The notes: a model not told the origin generated them from the sequence alone. Positions 50,515 to 59,706 are shown, counted from the first letter of the stretch. The stretch is 59,911 bases of DNA from Bacteroidia bacterium (GCA_025059535.1 JANXCX010000008.1:1-59911), one strand, 5' to 3'. Made by a program: numbers and translations.

Positions 50515-51528
50515 ATGGCTGAGCCGGCCCGCTCCGATCCCTATCTCAGTGTAGTTTGCGTGTCTCGCAACGATAACTATGGAGAGCACCTTATAGAGCG
50601 GCTCAACGCCTTTCTCCGTTACCTCTCTTATTTCTGCAATAAGTATGAGATTCCTTCAGAGTTAGTTCTGGTGGAGTGGAATCCACCTCCCGATCAGAAG
50701 CCGCTTCGAGAGGTGATACATTGGCCGCCGGATAGGGAGACGAAGTATTTGCGGCGCCGCCTCATTCGCGTGCCACCTGAGTTACATGAGGCGATAAAGG
50801 GGGTATCTAATAGACCTCTTTTTGAATTTATGGGGAAGAATGTGGGAATCCGGCGAGCAGCGGGCCAGTTTATTTTATGTACTAATCAAGATAACCTATT
50901 TTCCGAGGAAGTATTCCGTCGCATAGCGCAATTCAACCTCAAAGAGTCTACTTTTTATCGGCTAGACAGGCTGGATGTGCGGAAAGAGGTTATGGCGATT
51001 GCTGAGCCTGAGGAGATGGCGCGCTTTTGTCAGCGTAATGTAGTGCTTAGGCACGGTTACTGGGCCAGCTATGCTTCACTTTGGGACTTTTTGCGGCCAG
51101 GGCAAAGGGCAAACCGCTGGGTAGGGTATGCGAAGATAGGGGCATTCCGACTGGGTTACTGGCTGTTTCGGCTTCCTTTCCTGCGACCTCGCGTAGGTCA
51201 CACAAATGCGGCGGGCGATTTTTTTCTAGCGGGGCGCAAGTTGTGGCATGTTCTTCGCGGCTATGCGGAGCTTGAGCCCCTCGGCCTGAGCCGCAACCAC
51301 ATAGATACCTTCCTCGTATGGGCTGCTCTCAGCCATAATTATAGCCAAACCATGTGGAGGGGACAAGCCGTTACCTATCACATTATCCATCAGCCAGCCG
51401 GTGTAATGCAGCTGCGTGAATATTTTCGACGCTTTCCCTTAGCGCAACAGCTATACGAAAAAAAATATGCGCCGAATGGAGAAGATTGGGGTCTTGGTAC
51501 TTACACGCTGGCAGAAGAGTGGGTATAA
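50515..51528 (+). CDS. Glycosyltransferase family 2-like protein
   Basis: 337 aa from the ATG at 50515. YLSVVCVSRNDNYGEHLIER is the usual GT2 first strand, SELVLVEWNPPPDQKPL carries the donor-binding part, and GKNVGIRRAAGQFILCTNQD contains the NQDN-type metal site (DxD equivalent). The C-terminal half is basic and aromatic with no clear membrane segment. The upstream in-frame part from 50437 overlaps E2 and is rejected. The sugar and acceptor are unknown. Confidence 0.8.
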   Translation: MAEPARSDPYLSVVCVSRNDNYGEHLIERLNAFLRYLSYFCNKYEIPSELVLVEWNPPPDQKPLREVIHWPPDRETKYLRRRLIRVPPELHEAIKGVSNRPLFEFMGKNVGIRRAAGQFILCTNQDNLFSEEVFRRIAQFNLKESTFYRLDRLDVRKEVMAIAEPEEMARFCQRNVVLRHGYWASYASLWDFLRPGQRANRWVGYAKIGAFRLGYWLFRLPFLRPRVGHTNAAGDFFLAGRKLWHVLRGYAELEPLGLSRNHIDTFLVWAALSHNYSQTMWRGQAVTYHIIHQPAGVMQLREYFRRFPLAQQLYEKKYAPNGEDWGLGTYTLAEEWV

Positions 51529-51583
51529 AGGAAAATCTTCTTAGCGGGCGGGGGGAGACGTCTGGGCGTTTCTGAGTCTACTT

Positions 51584-51591
51584 ATATTTTT
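51584..51591 (+). promoter_or_regulatory. TAnnTTTG-like box for the lamin-tail gene
   Basis: TATATTTT, one mismatch, 7 nt before the ATG at 51599. Confidence 0.4.
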
Positions 51592-51598
51592 TTACAAT

Positions 51599-54500
51599 AT
51601 GCCCGTAGTACGGTGGATAAGCGGTGTAGTAGGCTTAGGTGTAGGCTGGGCTCAGTTGGCGGAAAGCTTCGCCGATGGGGATTTTACCCATAATCCGCCT
51701 TGGCAGGGTACCACGGCATATTGGACGATTACGCCGGATCAGCGCCTGCGCAGTAATGGTCCTACCACTAACGCTACCCTGTACTTAGCCACGGCCAGTA
51801 CCCTCATAAACGATACAGAGTGGGAATTCTGGGTACGCTTAGCCTTCAATCCTTCTACCCAAAACTTTGTGCGGATTTATTTAGTCGCCGATCAGGCCGA
51901 CCTAACGGACCCTAATCTCAATGGGTATTATTTGCGATTGGGTGGTATCACTGGCACGCAGGATAGCTTAGAGCTGTGGCGTCAGCAAGGCAGCACGCAT
52001 ACCCGCTTAGCTGGGGGTAGGCGCGGTCGCTTCGGTGGCAATAACAACATTCTGCGCCTGCGGGTGCTGCGCAGTGCAAATGGGGAATGGCAGGCTTTCT
52101 CGGATAGTATCGGCTTTTGGGAACCGGAATTTACCGTTACCGACGCTGTCCTAACTACGGCCGTTTACTTCGGCGTTTACTTCCAACATACTTCTTCCAA
52201 CCGCCAAAATCTCTGGCTGGATGACTTTTACATAGGCCCTATTCGCCTTGACCAGGAACCGCCTGAGCCTACCTCAGCTGAGGTCCTTGGTCCAACGGAA
52301 ATCCGACTTACTTTTTCCGAACCCTTAGAGCCGACCTCGGCCACTAATGCCGCAAACTATGGCCTAAATCCCTCTATAGGCATTTCAAACGTAACTCATC
52401 CTTTGCCCAATACGGTTCATCTAAACCTCTCAGTCCCTCTCATGCCATCGGTGGTTTATACCCTGAGCTATTCTAACCTTCGGGATTTGGCGGGGAATTC
52501 TGCCTCGGGGAGCCTAGAGATCGTCCTTCCTGAGGTGCCTACACTAGGTGATCTTCTTATCTCTGAGCTTATGCCAAAGCCTACCCCTAGTGTAGGCCTT
52601 CCATCGTATGAATATGTGGAACTGTACAATCGGTCGGCCAAATGGTTGGCTTTGCGGGGTTGTCGGCTTTGCGACGCGGCGGGGTGTGCTACCTTATCTC
52701 AAGGCATGATAGCCCCCTATACTTACCTGCTTTTAGTGCCCACCGCTGCCTCTGCAAGTTATCCCCAAGCGCTACCGCTCAATAGCTGGCCTACGCTCAA
52801 CGATAGCGGCGATAGCCTTTACCTGTGGAGCCCGGATGAAACCCTCTTGGATTTTGTGCCTTATCGCAGCAGCTGGTACCGCGATCCGAGCCGCGCGCAG
52901 GGTGGCTGGAGTCTAGAACGCATAGACCTTCAGAACCTCTGTGCGCAGGACTCCAACTGGATAGCTTCCCAGGATCCTCAGGGCGGTACGCCGGGGGCGC
53001 GCAACAGCGTAGAAAACCTTTGGCGTGACCAGACGCCCCCAGTCCTGCGTGCCTGGAGCTGCCTTTCGCCTACCCTTCTGCAACTTGATTTCAACGAAGC
53101 GTTAGATACGCTCTTTATGGGCGAGCTGACGCGGTATCAGTGGGAAACTTCGGGCCCTACCATTAGCTGGGCCCAAGCCCTGCCACAATCCGTGCGCCTG
53201 CACCTAGCTACCCCACTCGCTCCTGCCACCACTTATACCCTTCGCCTAGAGGCGCGCGACTGCATGGGGAATTCCACTACGCTACGGCTTTCCCTAGGAC
53301 TGCCGCAGCCAGCCCTTAGAGGGGAAATTCGCTTCAGTGAAGTGATGGCTAAGCCTACCCCGCCTGTACAATTGCCGCCATATGAGTACATAGAGCTTTA
53401 TAATGCCTCGGCTAAATGGATTGATTTGACGGGCTGGCAATTCTGTGATGCGACTCGCTGCGGCGAAATAGCCCGCGGCGTAATACCACCGGGCGGCTAC
53501 GCTGTACTAGTTTCTGCTGGGGGGGCCGCTGCCTTTCCCGAAGCGCTGACTGTAACTAACTTTCCTACCCTAAACGACGGCGGGGATACACTCTCGCTCA
53601 AGGCTCCCGATGGCACCCTAATGGAAGAGCTAGCCTACCAAACAAGCTGGTATCGGGATCCCGCTAAGGCCCAAGGGGGTTGGAGCTTAGAGCGCATAGA
53701 CCTCACAAACCCTTGTGCGGTGGACTCTAACTGGATCGCCTCTCAAGACCCCGCTGGTGGTACACCCGGCAGGGCCAATAGTGTCGCCGGGATTTGGCGC
53801 GATACCACAGGCCCTCAACTGGAAGTACTCCGTTTGCGCAGTGCCACCGAAATCCTCCTCCGCTTTTCTGAGCCCTTGGATACGCTAGCCATGCAGCAGC
53901 CCTCCCGATACCAGCTTAGCCCTCCCTTACCCCTACAGCGCTTAGAAATCTGGCAGCAAAGAGAGGTAATCCTGTACTTGGACACGCCGCTTCACCCCGA
54001 TTCTTTGTATGAATTGCGCCTAGAAGCGCTAGACTGCATGGGTAATCGCCGGCTGATTCGGCAGACCTTTGGACTTCCTGTGCCTGCTGCACCGTATGAA
54101 GTGATTTTCTCCGAGATCATGGCGGATCCCGACCCGCCCGTCAGCCTCCCGCCCTATGAATACCTGGAGATTTACAATCGGTCCGCGCACTTTATTGACC
54201 TAAGTGGGTGGCGTTTGCGGGTAGGCAGCGTAGAACGCAACCTCCCCTCTTACCTTTTAGCCCCTCGCACCTATCTTACGCTTACTTCCCCCGAAGGGGC
54301 CTTGGCTTTATCGGCGTATGGGCCCGTGCTGGGGATTTCGGGATTTCCCCTTCTTTCTAACCGTGGGGCCGCCCTTCGCCTCTTAGATGCCCAAGGAAAT
54401 GTTATAGAGAGTCTAGTCTACAGTGACCGCTGGTATGGAGAAAGCTCCAAGAAGGAAGGGGGATGGAGTTTAGAGCGTGTGCGGCTGGATTGGCTATGCG

Positions 54501-55723
54501 GTATGGCCGCTAATTGGCAGCCTAGCCAAGCGGCGCAAGGGGGCACGCCCAGCCAGCCCAATAGCGTAGCTACTTTTCTCCCCCCACCGCCTGTTCAAAT
54601 TCAGCAGATCCACTACGAGCCACCTGAAATCGTAGTGCGCTTTAGTGAGCGAGTGGATACGATTTCCTTGAGTCAGGTGGAAAACTACCATTGGACTCCT
54701 GAACTTCCCCTGCTTGCGGCAATTCCTCTAGAGGCGGGTGAGGGGGTGTGCCTCCTGCCTATGCACAATCCTGTGGAAAATACCCGCTACCTGCTGCGCC
54801 TTACCGGTCTTCGTACCTGTGCAGGGGCGCCTTTAGATACCCTCTCCATATCTCTGGTAATTCCCGCAGGAGTACAAAAAGGGGATATTATCCTCAACGA
54901 AATCCTTCCCGAACCGCATACGGGCGGGAGCCGGTATGTGGAGCTCTACAATATTTCCTCAAAGGTGCTAGATCTGAGGGACTTGCTTTTGGCTCGGGGT
55001 GAGGTACCTGTAAGCCTTCAGGAGGTGGCTACGGTGCCTGTACTTTTGGCACCAGGGGCGTATGTGTGTCTTACGCCGGATACGCTGGATGTGCAGCAGC
55101 GCTACCTACCGCCTCCTTCGGCGCGTTTTCATCAGGTGCGCCGCCTGCCCGCTTATGACTATCAGCGCGACACGGTTTGGCTTCTTCGGAAGGCGGATTC
55201 GCTGGTATTAGACCGGGTGCCCTATGCCGCTAGCTATCACTTTCCCGAGCTACGCAGCCGCAAGGGCATAGCGCTTGAGCGACTTTCGCCTACGCGTCCC
55301 TCCGACTCGCCAGAAAACTGGTTCTCCGCCGCAAGCACCCACCGCTTTGGTACGCCAGGCTATCCGAACTCTCAGCGTGAGGGAAGCCCCACAGCAAACG
55401 AGCCCGTCCGCTTAGAACCCCGCACGATTTCGCCCGATGGGGATGGCTACGAGGATCTCCTCTGGGTGTATGTCCAGGCAAATCAACCCAATACGCGCGC
55501 TGACATTGCTATTTATACCTTAAGCGGCTATAGGGTGCGCTGGATTGCCCAGGGCGCCCTACTGGCCAGTGGGGAAAATGCCTTCCGCTGGGAAGGAATG
55601 GACGAGAACGGCCGTCGTCTGCCTGCCGGAATCTACCTTGTGGTAGTTTCGCTCACTGAGCCCACGCGCGGGGAAAGCCGTACCTACCGCCTCCCTTGCG
55701 GTATAGCTGAAAAAATCTACTGA
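51599..55723 (+). CDS. Giant surface protein: four Ig-like + lamin-tail (LTD) modules with T9SS-type C-terminus
   Basis: 1374 aa with a signal peptide (WISGVVGLGVGWAQ). Residues ~20-215 look like a lectin/glucanase-type sandwich (ADGDFTHNPPW, LWLDDFYIG). Then modules of about 260 aa repeat: an SbsA-like Ig strand (TEIRLTFSEPLEPTSATN, LLQLDFNEALDTLF, EILLRFSEPLDTL, EIVVRFSERVDTIS) and an LTD domain (starts ~317, 574, 833, 1095: LLISELMPKPTPSVG, IRFSEVMAKPTPPVQ, VIFSEIMADPDPPVS, IILNEILPEPHTGG). The end (RTISPDGDGYEDLLWVYVQA, AGIYLVVVSLTEP) is a gliding/FlgD-type C-terminal domain typical of T9SS substrates. Likely an adhesin or cell-surface scaffold. Confidence 0.88.
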   Translation: MPVVRWISGVVGLGVGWAQLAESFADGDFTHNPPWQGTTAYWTITPDQRLRSNGPTTNATLYLATASTLINDTEWEFWVRLAFNPSTQNFVRIYLVADQADLTDPNLNGYYLRLGGITGTQDSLELWRQQGSTHTRLAGGRRGRFGGNNNILRLRVLRSANGEWQAFSDSIGFWEPEFTVTDAVLTTAVYFGVYFQHTSSNRQNLWLDDFYIGPIRLDQEPPEPTSAEVLGPTEIRLTFSEPLEPTSATNAANYGLNPSIGISNVTHPLPNTVHLNLSVPLMPSVVYTLSYSNLRDLAGNSASGSLEIVLPEVPTLGDLLISELMPKPTPSVGLPSYEYVELYNRSAKWLALRGCRLCDAAGCATLSQGMIAPYTYLLLVPTAASASYPQALPLNSWPTLNDSGDSLYLWSPDETLLDFVPYRSSWYRDPSRAQGGWSLERIDLQNLCAQDSNWIASQDPQGGTPGARNSVENLWRDQTPPVLRAWSCLSPTLLQLDFNEALDTLFMGELTRYQWETSGPTISWAQALPQSVRLHLATPLAPATTYTLRLEARDCMGNSTTLRLSLGLPQPALRGEIRFSEVMAKPTPPVQLPPYEYIELYNASAKWIDLTGWQFCDATRCGEIARGVIPPGGYAVLVSAGGAAAFPEALTVTNFPTLNDGGDTLSLKAPDGTLMEELAYQTSWYRDPAKAQGGWSLERIDLTNPCAVDSNWIASQDPAGGTPGRANSVAGIWRDTTGPQLEVLRLRSATEILLRFSEPLDTLAMQQPSRYQLSPPLPLQRLEIWQQREVILYLDTPLHPDSLYELRLEALDCMGNRRLIRQTFGLPVPAAPYEVIFSEIMADPDPPVSLPPYEYLEIYNRSAHFIDLSGWRLRVGSVERNLPSYLLAPRTYLTLTSPEGALALSAYGPVLGISGFPLLSNRGAALRLLDAQGNVIESLVYSDRWYGESSKKEGGWSLERVRLDWLCGMAANWQPSQAAQGGTPSQPNSVATFLPPPPVQIQQIHYEPPEIVVRFSERVDTISLSQVENYHWTPELPLLAAIPLEAGEGVCLLPMHNPVENTRYLLRLTGLRTCAGAPLDTLSISLVIPAGVQKGDIILNEILPEPHTGGSRYVELYNISSKVLDLRDLLLARGEVPVSLQEVATVPVLLAPGAYVCLTPDTLDVQQRYLPPPSARFHQVRRLPAYDYQRDTVWLLRKADSLVLDRVPYAASYHFPELRSRKGIALERLSPTRPSDSPENWFSAASTHRFGTPGYPNSQREGSPTANEPVRLEPRTISPDGDGYEDLLWVYVQANQPNTRADIAIYTLSGYRVRWIAQGALLASGENAFRWEGMDENGRRLPAGIYLVVVSLTEPTRGESRTYRLPCGIAEKIY
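51893..55400 (+). repeat. Four tandem protein-coding modules of ~775 bp
   Basis: Within the gene at 51599, LTD starts recur at about 52549, 53320, 54098 and 54883, giving a period near 770-785 bp. Motifs PYEYVELYN / PPYEYIELYN / PPYEYLEIYN and GGWSLERIDL / GGWSLERIDL / GGWSLERVRL repeat in the first three modules, showing they arose by duplication; the fourth is more diverged. Confidence 0.7.
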
Positions 55724-55730
55724 GGAAGTA

Positions 55731-56933
55731 CTAAGGAAGTACTAAGAGCCGTTGCACCCGCTCCCTTCCTTGACCGAAGAAGCGGACGACATAGAGGCCA
55801 GGCGGAAGGCCCCGAAGCGCCTCCATAGATATGGGGGCAGTGAGTCGGACAATCACGCTTCCATAATTCTCTATCACCTCCAATTCTTGGACCTGCTCTG
55901 GGTGGAGCAGGTAAGGTCCGCCTGGAGCGGGATTGGGGTATAAGAGGGGATCGCTTGACCCCCGGCGATACTCTAGGATGGGGCTATATTCTACTGCGCC
56001 ATTGCGCAGCGGCGCGGAGAGGCGATAGAATCCTTCTTCCCGAAGGGGGTATTGGCCTGTCAAAGGCAGCTCTGAGGCTACCACCTGCCAGGCCCTTCCA
56101 ACCTCGGGTGTGTGCCATAAGGTAAGATGCGCCCCCTCCTCGCCTTCTGTGCCTGTAGCCTGCCAGACTAACCTATCCCCCTCTATCTGAACATAAGCCC
56201 AGAGAATAGGTAGGACCGAAGTCGGAGGTAAAGGGCAATTCGCCCCTACATTCCCCAGAGACACCCCATTTCTATCGGTGGAAGAGGCGTAGTAGCAGGC
56301 ATCTGTAGAGGGTCTCACATTATTTTGGCCCTCAGTTCGGCCGATGCATATAGTGGGATCTATAAGGAGGTAATTTCCATTTTGACCTGGGCTGATATTT
56401 CGGTAGTTTATAGTCATGCTGCATTCTGGCCTGCCGGAGAAGTTTATGATTGTTCGTCTATTTTCGGCATCAGTAGGATTATTCAGGTAGCGGCCTTGAG
56501 CGTTAGTATTATTGGCGAACATAACATAAACCGTGCCTGCACCGCATAGGTTTGATGGATTAGGATAGGGGTTAGCATTCTGGTAGCCTGTAAAGAGGAT
56601 TACCCATGAATTAGGCGGTATATTGACATTAGCACCAACGCACTGAAATACGTTTGATCCGCAAGTGGTATTCCATGAATCTATTAGGGCATTGTTGCAC
56701 TGGCTTAGGTTATTAAGGCCGCAGGTGCTATTGCACCATGTGGTAGTAGCTGGGTTAGGGAAGGTTATCTGAAGCTGGTTGGTATTGAAGCCACTACCAG
56801 ACCAGAGGATGAGAAATTCATCATTTCCCTCACTACCACTACAGGCATCAAACAGGATATATCGTACATAAGGGCAGGTATTGGTTTGGGCCCATATAAG
56901 GCTCAGAAGCCCAATTGCCCACCATCCCCTCAT
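55731..56933 (-). CDS. Cysteine-rich secreted protein with T9SS type A sorting domain
   Basis: 400 aa from the ATG at 56933; an in-frame ATG at 56969 is possible. Signal peptide WWAIGLLSLIWAQ. The first ~230 mature residues have about eleven Cys and many Asn/Thr (SGSEGNDEFLILWSGSG, WCNSTCGLNNLSQCNN, GSNVFQCVGANV), with an LTD-like flavour. The C-terminal ~150 residues are GC-rich and end in a T9SS sorting domain (LLYPNPAPGGPYLLHPEQ, LPPGLYVVRFFGQGRERV). The gene's two halves differ clearly in base composition, so it may be a domain shuffle. Its end lies 7 bp from the stop of the lamin-tail gene. Confidence 0.8.
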   Translation of the reverse strand: MRGWWAIGLLSLIWAQTNTCPYVRYILFDACSGSEGNDEFLILWSGSGFNTNQLQITFPNPATTTWCNSTCGLNNLSQCNNALIDSWNTTCGSNVFQCVGANVNIPPNSWVILFTGYQNANPYPNPSNLCGAGTVYVMFANNTNAQGRYLNNPTDAENRRTIINFSGRPECSMTINYRNISPGQNGNYLLIDPTICIGRTEGQNNVRPSTDACYYASSTDRNGVSLGNVGANCPLPPTSVLPILWAYVQIEGDRLVWQATGTEGEEGAHLTLWHTPEVGRAWQVVASELPLTGQYPLREEGFYRLSAPLRNGAVEYSPILEYRRGSSDPLLYPNPAPGGPYLLHPEQVQELEVIENYGSVIVRLTAPISMEALRGLPPGLYVVRFFGQGRERVQRLLVLP

Positions 56934-56984
56934 GACGGCGCAACGTACGCCAACTTTCGTAAAGTACATATTAAGCCGAGATTA

Positions 56985-57010
56985 GGGATGGAGGGATTAG
57001 GAGGGCGGGG
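56985..57010 (+). other. Potential G-quadruplex in the divergent intergenic region
   Basis: Four G-tracts (GGG, GGG, GGG, GGGG) with loops of 5, 7 and 1 nt on the plus strand, between the secreted-protein gene and the epimerase gene. The surrounding ~70 bp is also G-rich. Confidence 0.4.
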
Positions 57011-57062
57011 TAAGAATGCATGTAGGAAGGTGGGCAGGTGGGCGTAGCGGGCTTTTCGTATT

Positions 57063-57070
57063 TACTTTTG
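57063..57070 (+). promoter_or_regulatory. TAnnTTTG box for the epimerase gene
   Basis: TACTTTTG, exact, 4 nt before the GTG at 57075. Confidence 0.68.
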
Positions 57071-57074
57071 CGGC

Positions 57075-58076
57075 GTGGCGGTATCGCTGGTAACGGGAGG
57101 AGCTGGCTTTATTGGAAGCCATGTAGCTGATGCGCTTCTTGAGATAGGCCACGAGGTGGTCATTTTGGATGATCTAAGCGGGGGTTTCTTGGACAATGTA
57201 CCCTCCAAGGCTATTTTCATTCAGGCGAGCATCAATGATTACCCCCATCTTGAAAAGCTTTTTCAGAAGTACCGCTTCACCTATGTGTATCACTTGGCGG
57301 CGTATGCGGCAGAAGGCCTGAGTCACTTCATACGCCGATTTAACTATGAAAATAATCTCATAGGTAGTGTTAACCTAATCAATCTTGCGGTCCGCTACAA
57401 GGTGGAATGCTTCGTTTTTACCTCTTCGATTGCTGTGTACGGCCGAAATCAGCTGCCTATGTCCGAAGACCTTGTGCCCCAGCCTGAGGACCCTTACGGC
57501 ATCGCTAAATACGCCGTAGAACTAGACCTCAAGGCAGCTCATGAACTTTTTGGGCTCAACTACATAATTTTTCGGCCTCATAATGTGTATGGGGAGCGCC
57601 AGAATATCGGTGATCGCTATCGGAATGTAGTGGGCATCTTTATGAATCAACTTCTTCTAGGTAAGCCTCTTACGATTTTTGGGGATGGGACTCAAACACG
57701 AGCCTTTTCATACATAGCTGATGTGGCGCCTCACATAGCACGCAGTGTGCATATACCCGAGGCCTATAATCAAGTATTCAATATAGGTGGAGATACCCCC
57801 TATACCATAAATGAACTGGCTGAAGCCGTGATGGAGGTGATGGGCCTGCGGCAGTCTATTCGCTATCTCCCTCCCCGCAACGAGGTAGTCCATGCTTACG
57901 CCGACCATACGAAAGTATACCGCGTGTTTGGAATCAATCCCACCTCTTTGGTCCCGCTCAAGGAAGGTCTCTCCCGTATGGCCAAGTGGGTCAAAGCCAA
58001 AGGCGCGCGTAAGACCCCTACTTTTCAAAACATAGAAATATTTGAAAAACTCCCCTCTATCTGGTTGGAAGAGTGA
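57075..58076 (+). CDS. NAD-dependent epimerase/dehydratase (extended SDR, UDP-glucose 4-epimerase-like)
   Basis: 333 aa from a GTG start. Rossmann motif GGAGFIGSHVADALLEIGHE with the following VVILDDLSGG; catalytic TSSIAVYGRN and YGIAKYAVE (Ser, Tyr, Lys); later FRPHNVYGERQ and GDGTQTRAFSYIADV, features of GalE-like sugar nucleotide epimerases. It would supply an activated sugar for surface glycans. It overlaps the next glycosyltransferase by 4 bp (GTGA), so the pair is coupled. Confidence 0.92.
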   Translation: MAVSLVTGGAGFIGSHVADALLEIGHEVVILDDLSGGFLDNVPSKAIFIQASINDYPHLEKLFQKYRFTYVYHLAAYAAEGLSHFIRRFNYENNLIGSVNLINLAVRYKVECFVFTSSIAVYGRNQLPMSEDLVPQPEDPYGIAKYAVELDLKAAHELFGLNYIIFRPHNVYGERQNIGDRYRNVVGIFMNQLLLGKPLTIFGDGTQTRAFSYIADVAPHIARSVHIPEAYNQVFNIGGDTPYTINELAEAVMEVMGLRQSIRYLPPRNEVVHAYADHTKVYRVFGINPTSLVPLKEGLSRMAKWVKAKGARKTPTFQNIEIFEKLPSIWLEE

Positions 58077-59158
58077 GCCGTCGCATTGCATTAGTTGCCC
58101 CTTATCCCCCAAATAGGGTTCCGGGGCTTCGCTTTCGCATAGAGCAGTATCTACCTTTTCTGCGGGAAGCAGGCTACACAATAGAATGGAAGGCTTTTTT
58201 ATCCACTCAAGCCTACGAGCGTTTTTTAGACTCTCAGACAGGCCTTGTAGCTAAATCTCTTCTAATAAGCGGTGCTTTTCTAAGAGCTTTTTGGCAAGCA
58301 CTTTTCCGAGGAAAATGGGATGGAATCTATTTGTATCGAGAAGCTACGCTTTTAGGCACGAGCTTGATAGAAAGGCTCTGGATGCGGCGTCTGCCTGTAG
58401 TTTTAGATTTTGATGATGCCATATGGATCAAAGATGTCTCCCAAGCAAATAAGGCCTTTGCTCGGCTCAAGAGCAGCCGAAAGGTAATTACCCTCATCAA
58501 GCGAGCGCAGCTAGTCACCGTATGCAATACCTTTCTCAGCGCATATGTGCAGCAGTACCACAAAAGAGTGCGGATTATTCCCACAACCATAGACACTGAC
58601 CTCTACCGACCGAAAGGGCTAGACTCGGAGGCGCCAGTGGTAATAGGTTGGAGCGGAAGTGCCACCACTACCGCTCACCTACGCACAATTGAACCTGCTC
58701 TGCGACAGCTCTATGAAAAATACGGCTCAGCTATTCGCTTTCTTTTTATTGGGACGGCAGGGTATGCGCCTCCTTTTCCGGCTCAGCTCCTTCCCTGGCG
58801 TCCTGAAACAGAGGTAAGGGACCTTCAAGCCATTACGATTGGGCTTATGCCTCTATCCCAAGATGAATGGAGCCGAGGTAAATGCGCCCTCAAAGCGCTA
58901 CAGTACATGGCCTTAGGCATACCGCCGGTAGTCTCTCCCTTCGGGATGAACACCGAAGTAATTCAAGAAGGCGTAAATGGCCTTTTTGCCCACACCCCGG
59001 AGGAATGGGTAGAAAAGATTAGCTATCTCATTGAAAATCCTGAGGTCCGTCAGCGTCTCGGCCAAGCTGCCCGTGCTACCGTAGAAGCCCGCTACTCCGT
59101 AAAGGCTAACCGAGCTAAGTACTTAGAGGTATTTGAGACGGCTTTCGGCAAACCGTAA
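58073..59158 (+). CDS. Glycosyltransferase (GT4/GT1 type, GT-B fold)
   Basis: 361 aa from a GTG that overlaps the epimerase stop. VAPYPPNRVPGLRFRIEQYL and GIYLYREATLLGTSLIERL form the N-terminal Rossmann domain; VVLDFDDAIWIKD is typical of this GT4 subgroup; the C-terminal domain has VVIGWSGSATTTAHLRTIEP and LKALQYMALGIPPVVSPFG with NTEVIQEGVNGLFAHTPEEW (donor-binding E...E). The donor is probably the nucleotide sugar made by the upstream epimerase, which is an inference. Confidence 0.9.
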   Translation: MSRRIALVAPYPPNRVPGLRFRIEQYLPFLREAGYTIEWKAFLSTQAYERFLDSQTGLVAKSLLISGAFLRAFWQALFRGKWDGIYLYREATLLGTSLIERLWMRRLPVVLDFDDAIWIKDVSQANKAFARLKSSRKVITLIKRAQLVTVCNTFLSAYVQQYHKRVRIIPTTIDTDLYRPKGLDSEAPVVIGWSGSATTTAHLRTIEPALRQLYEKYGSAIRFLFIGTAGYAPPFPAQLLPWRPETEVRDLQAITIGLMPLSQDEWSRGKCALKALQYMALGIPPVVSPFGMNTEVIQEGVNGLFAHTPEEWVEKISYLIENPEVRQRLGQAARATVEARYSVKANRAKYLEVFETAFGKP

Positions 59159-59405
59159 GCATTTCTCTGGGAGCGGACTACCACCAGCTGAGCCTCAAAA
59201 TTTTTAGCCGAGAGTATTTTCTCAGCCCAACTCATGAACGGTAGCCTTAGGGCTTTTGCGGGCAATAGGGCAATTGTAGCGCACATTGAGAGTATTTCGG
59301 GGAGAGATATACCATCACATAAGCGGATTCGCCCCTACTTTCTTAGGATTTTTTAATTGGTCCAACAGAGAGGTACCAGTTAAAGAAGAAATTTATCCGA
59401 TAGCG
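59159..59405. other. Gene-poor stretch, possible degraded gene
   Basis: No gene was recognised. A 40-codon plus-strand frame (59234-59356) and a longer minus-strand frame (59092-59286) exist, but neither has a promoter box or family resemblance. The composition is more AT-rich than the flanks. Confidence 0.4.
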
Positions 59406-59690
59406 CTAAGGAGTATAATAATTTCTCACTCTCCTCTCTCCGTAAAAGCTCCGTACCGAGAAAGAACCTAAAGCTTGGAAGGTTCTCCTGAGTAAAGCCG
59501 GACACGGCTCAATACTGTACAGGTCTTCGGGATAGAGGGCATTTTCATTTAGCTTTTGGACAACTTGATTGCACTGCTGGCGAAAGCACCGCTCTAAAGC
59601 TAAGTAGTAGGCCTCCAGAAACATAAAAAGCAAGGTAGGCAGTAGAGCCATTCCAGTGAGGAAGCTGAAAAATACCCGCCGCTTGGGCAT
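59406..59690 (-). CDS. Small membrane protein, unknown
   Basis: 94 aa from the ATG at 59690. A basic start (MPKRRVFF) and one or two membrane segments (FSFLTGMALLPTLLFMFLEA, ~8-30) are followed by a soluble part with three Cys (RCFRQQCNQVV, IEPCPALL). No family was recognised. The gene is favoured as real because an exact TATATTTG box lies 5 nt before the ATG, the same geometry as the known genes here. It follows the partial gene at the window end. Confidence 0.6.
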   Translation of the reverse strand: MPKRRVFFSFLTGMALLPTLLFMFLEAYYLALERCFRQQCNQVVQKLNENALYPEDLYSIEPCPALLRRTFQALGSFSVRSFYGERRVRNYYTP

Positions 59691-59695
59691 GAGCT

Positions 59696-59703
59696 CAAAT
59701 ATA
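59696..59703 (-). promoter_or_regulatory. TAnnTTTG box for the small membrane protein gene
   Basis: TATATTTG on the minus strand, exact, 5 nt before the ATG at 59690. Confidence 0.65.
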
Positions 59704-59706
59704 ATG

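Noticed and set aside
59092-59286. 64-codon minus-strand frame
   Set aside because: It overlaps the end of a clear glycosyltransferase, has no promoter box and resembles no family.
59286-59471. 61-codon plus-strand frame
   Set aside because: Overlaps the small membrane-protein gene on the other strand, with no box or family resemblance.
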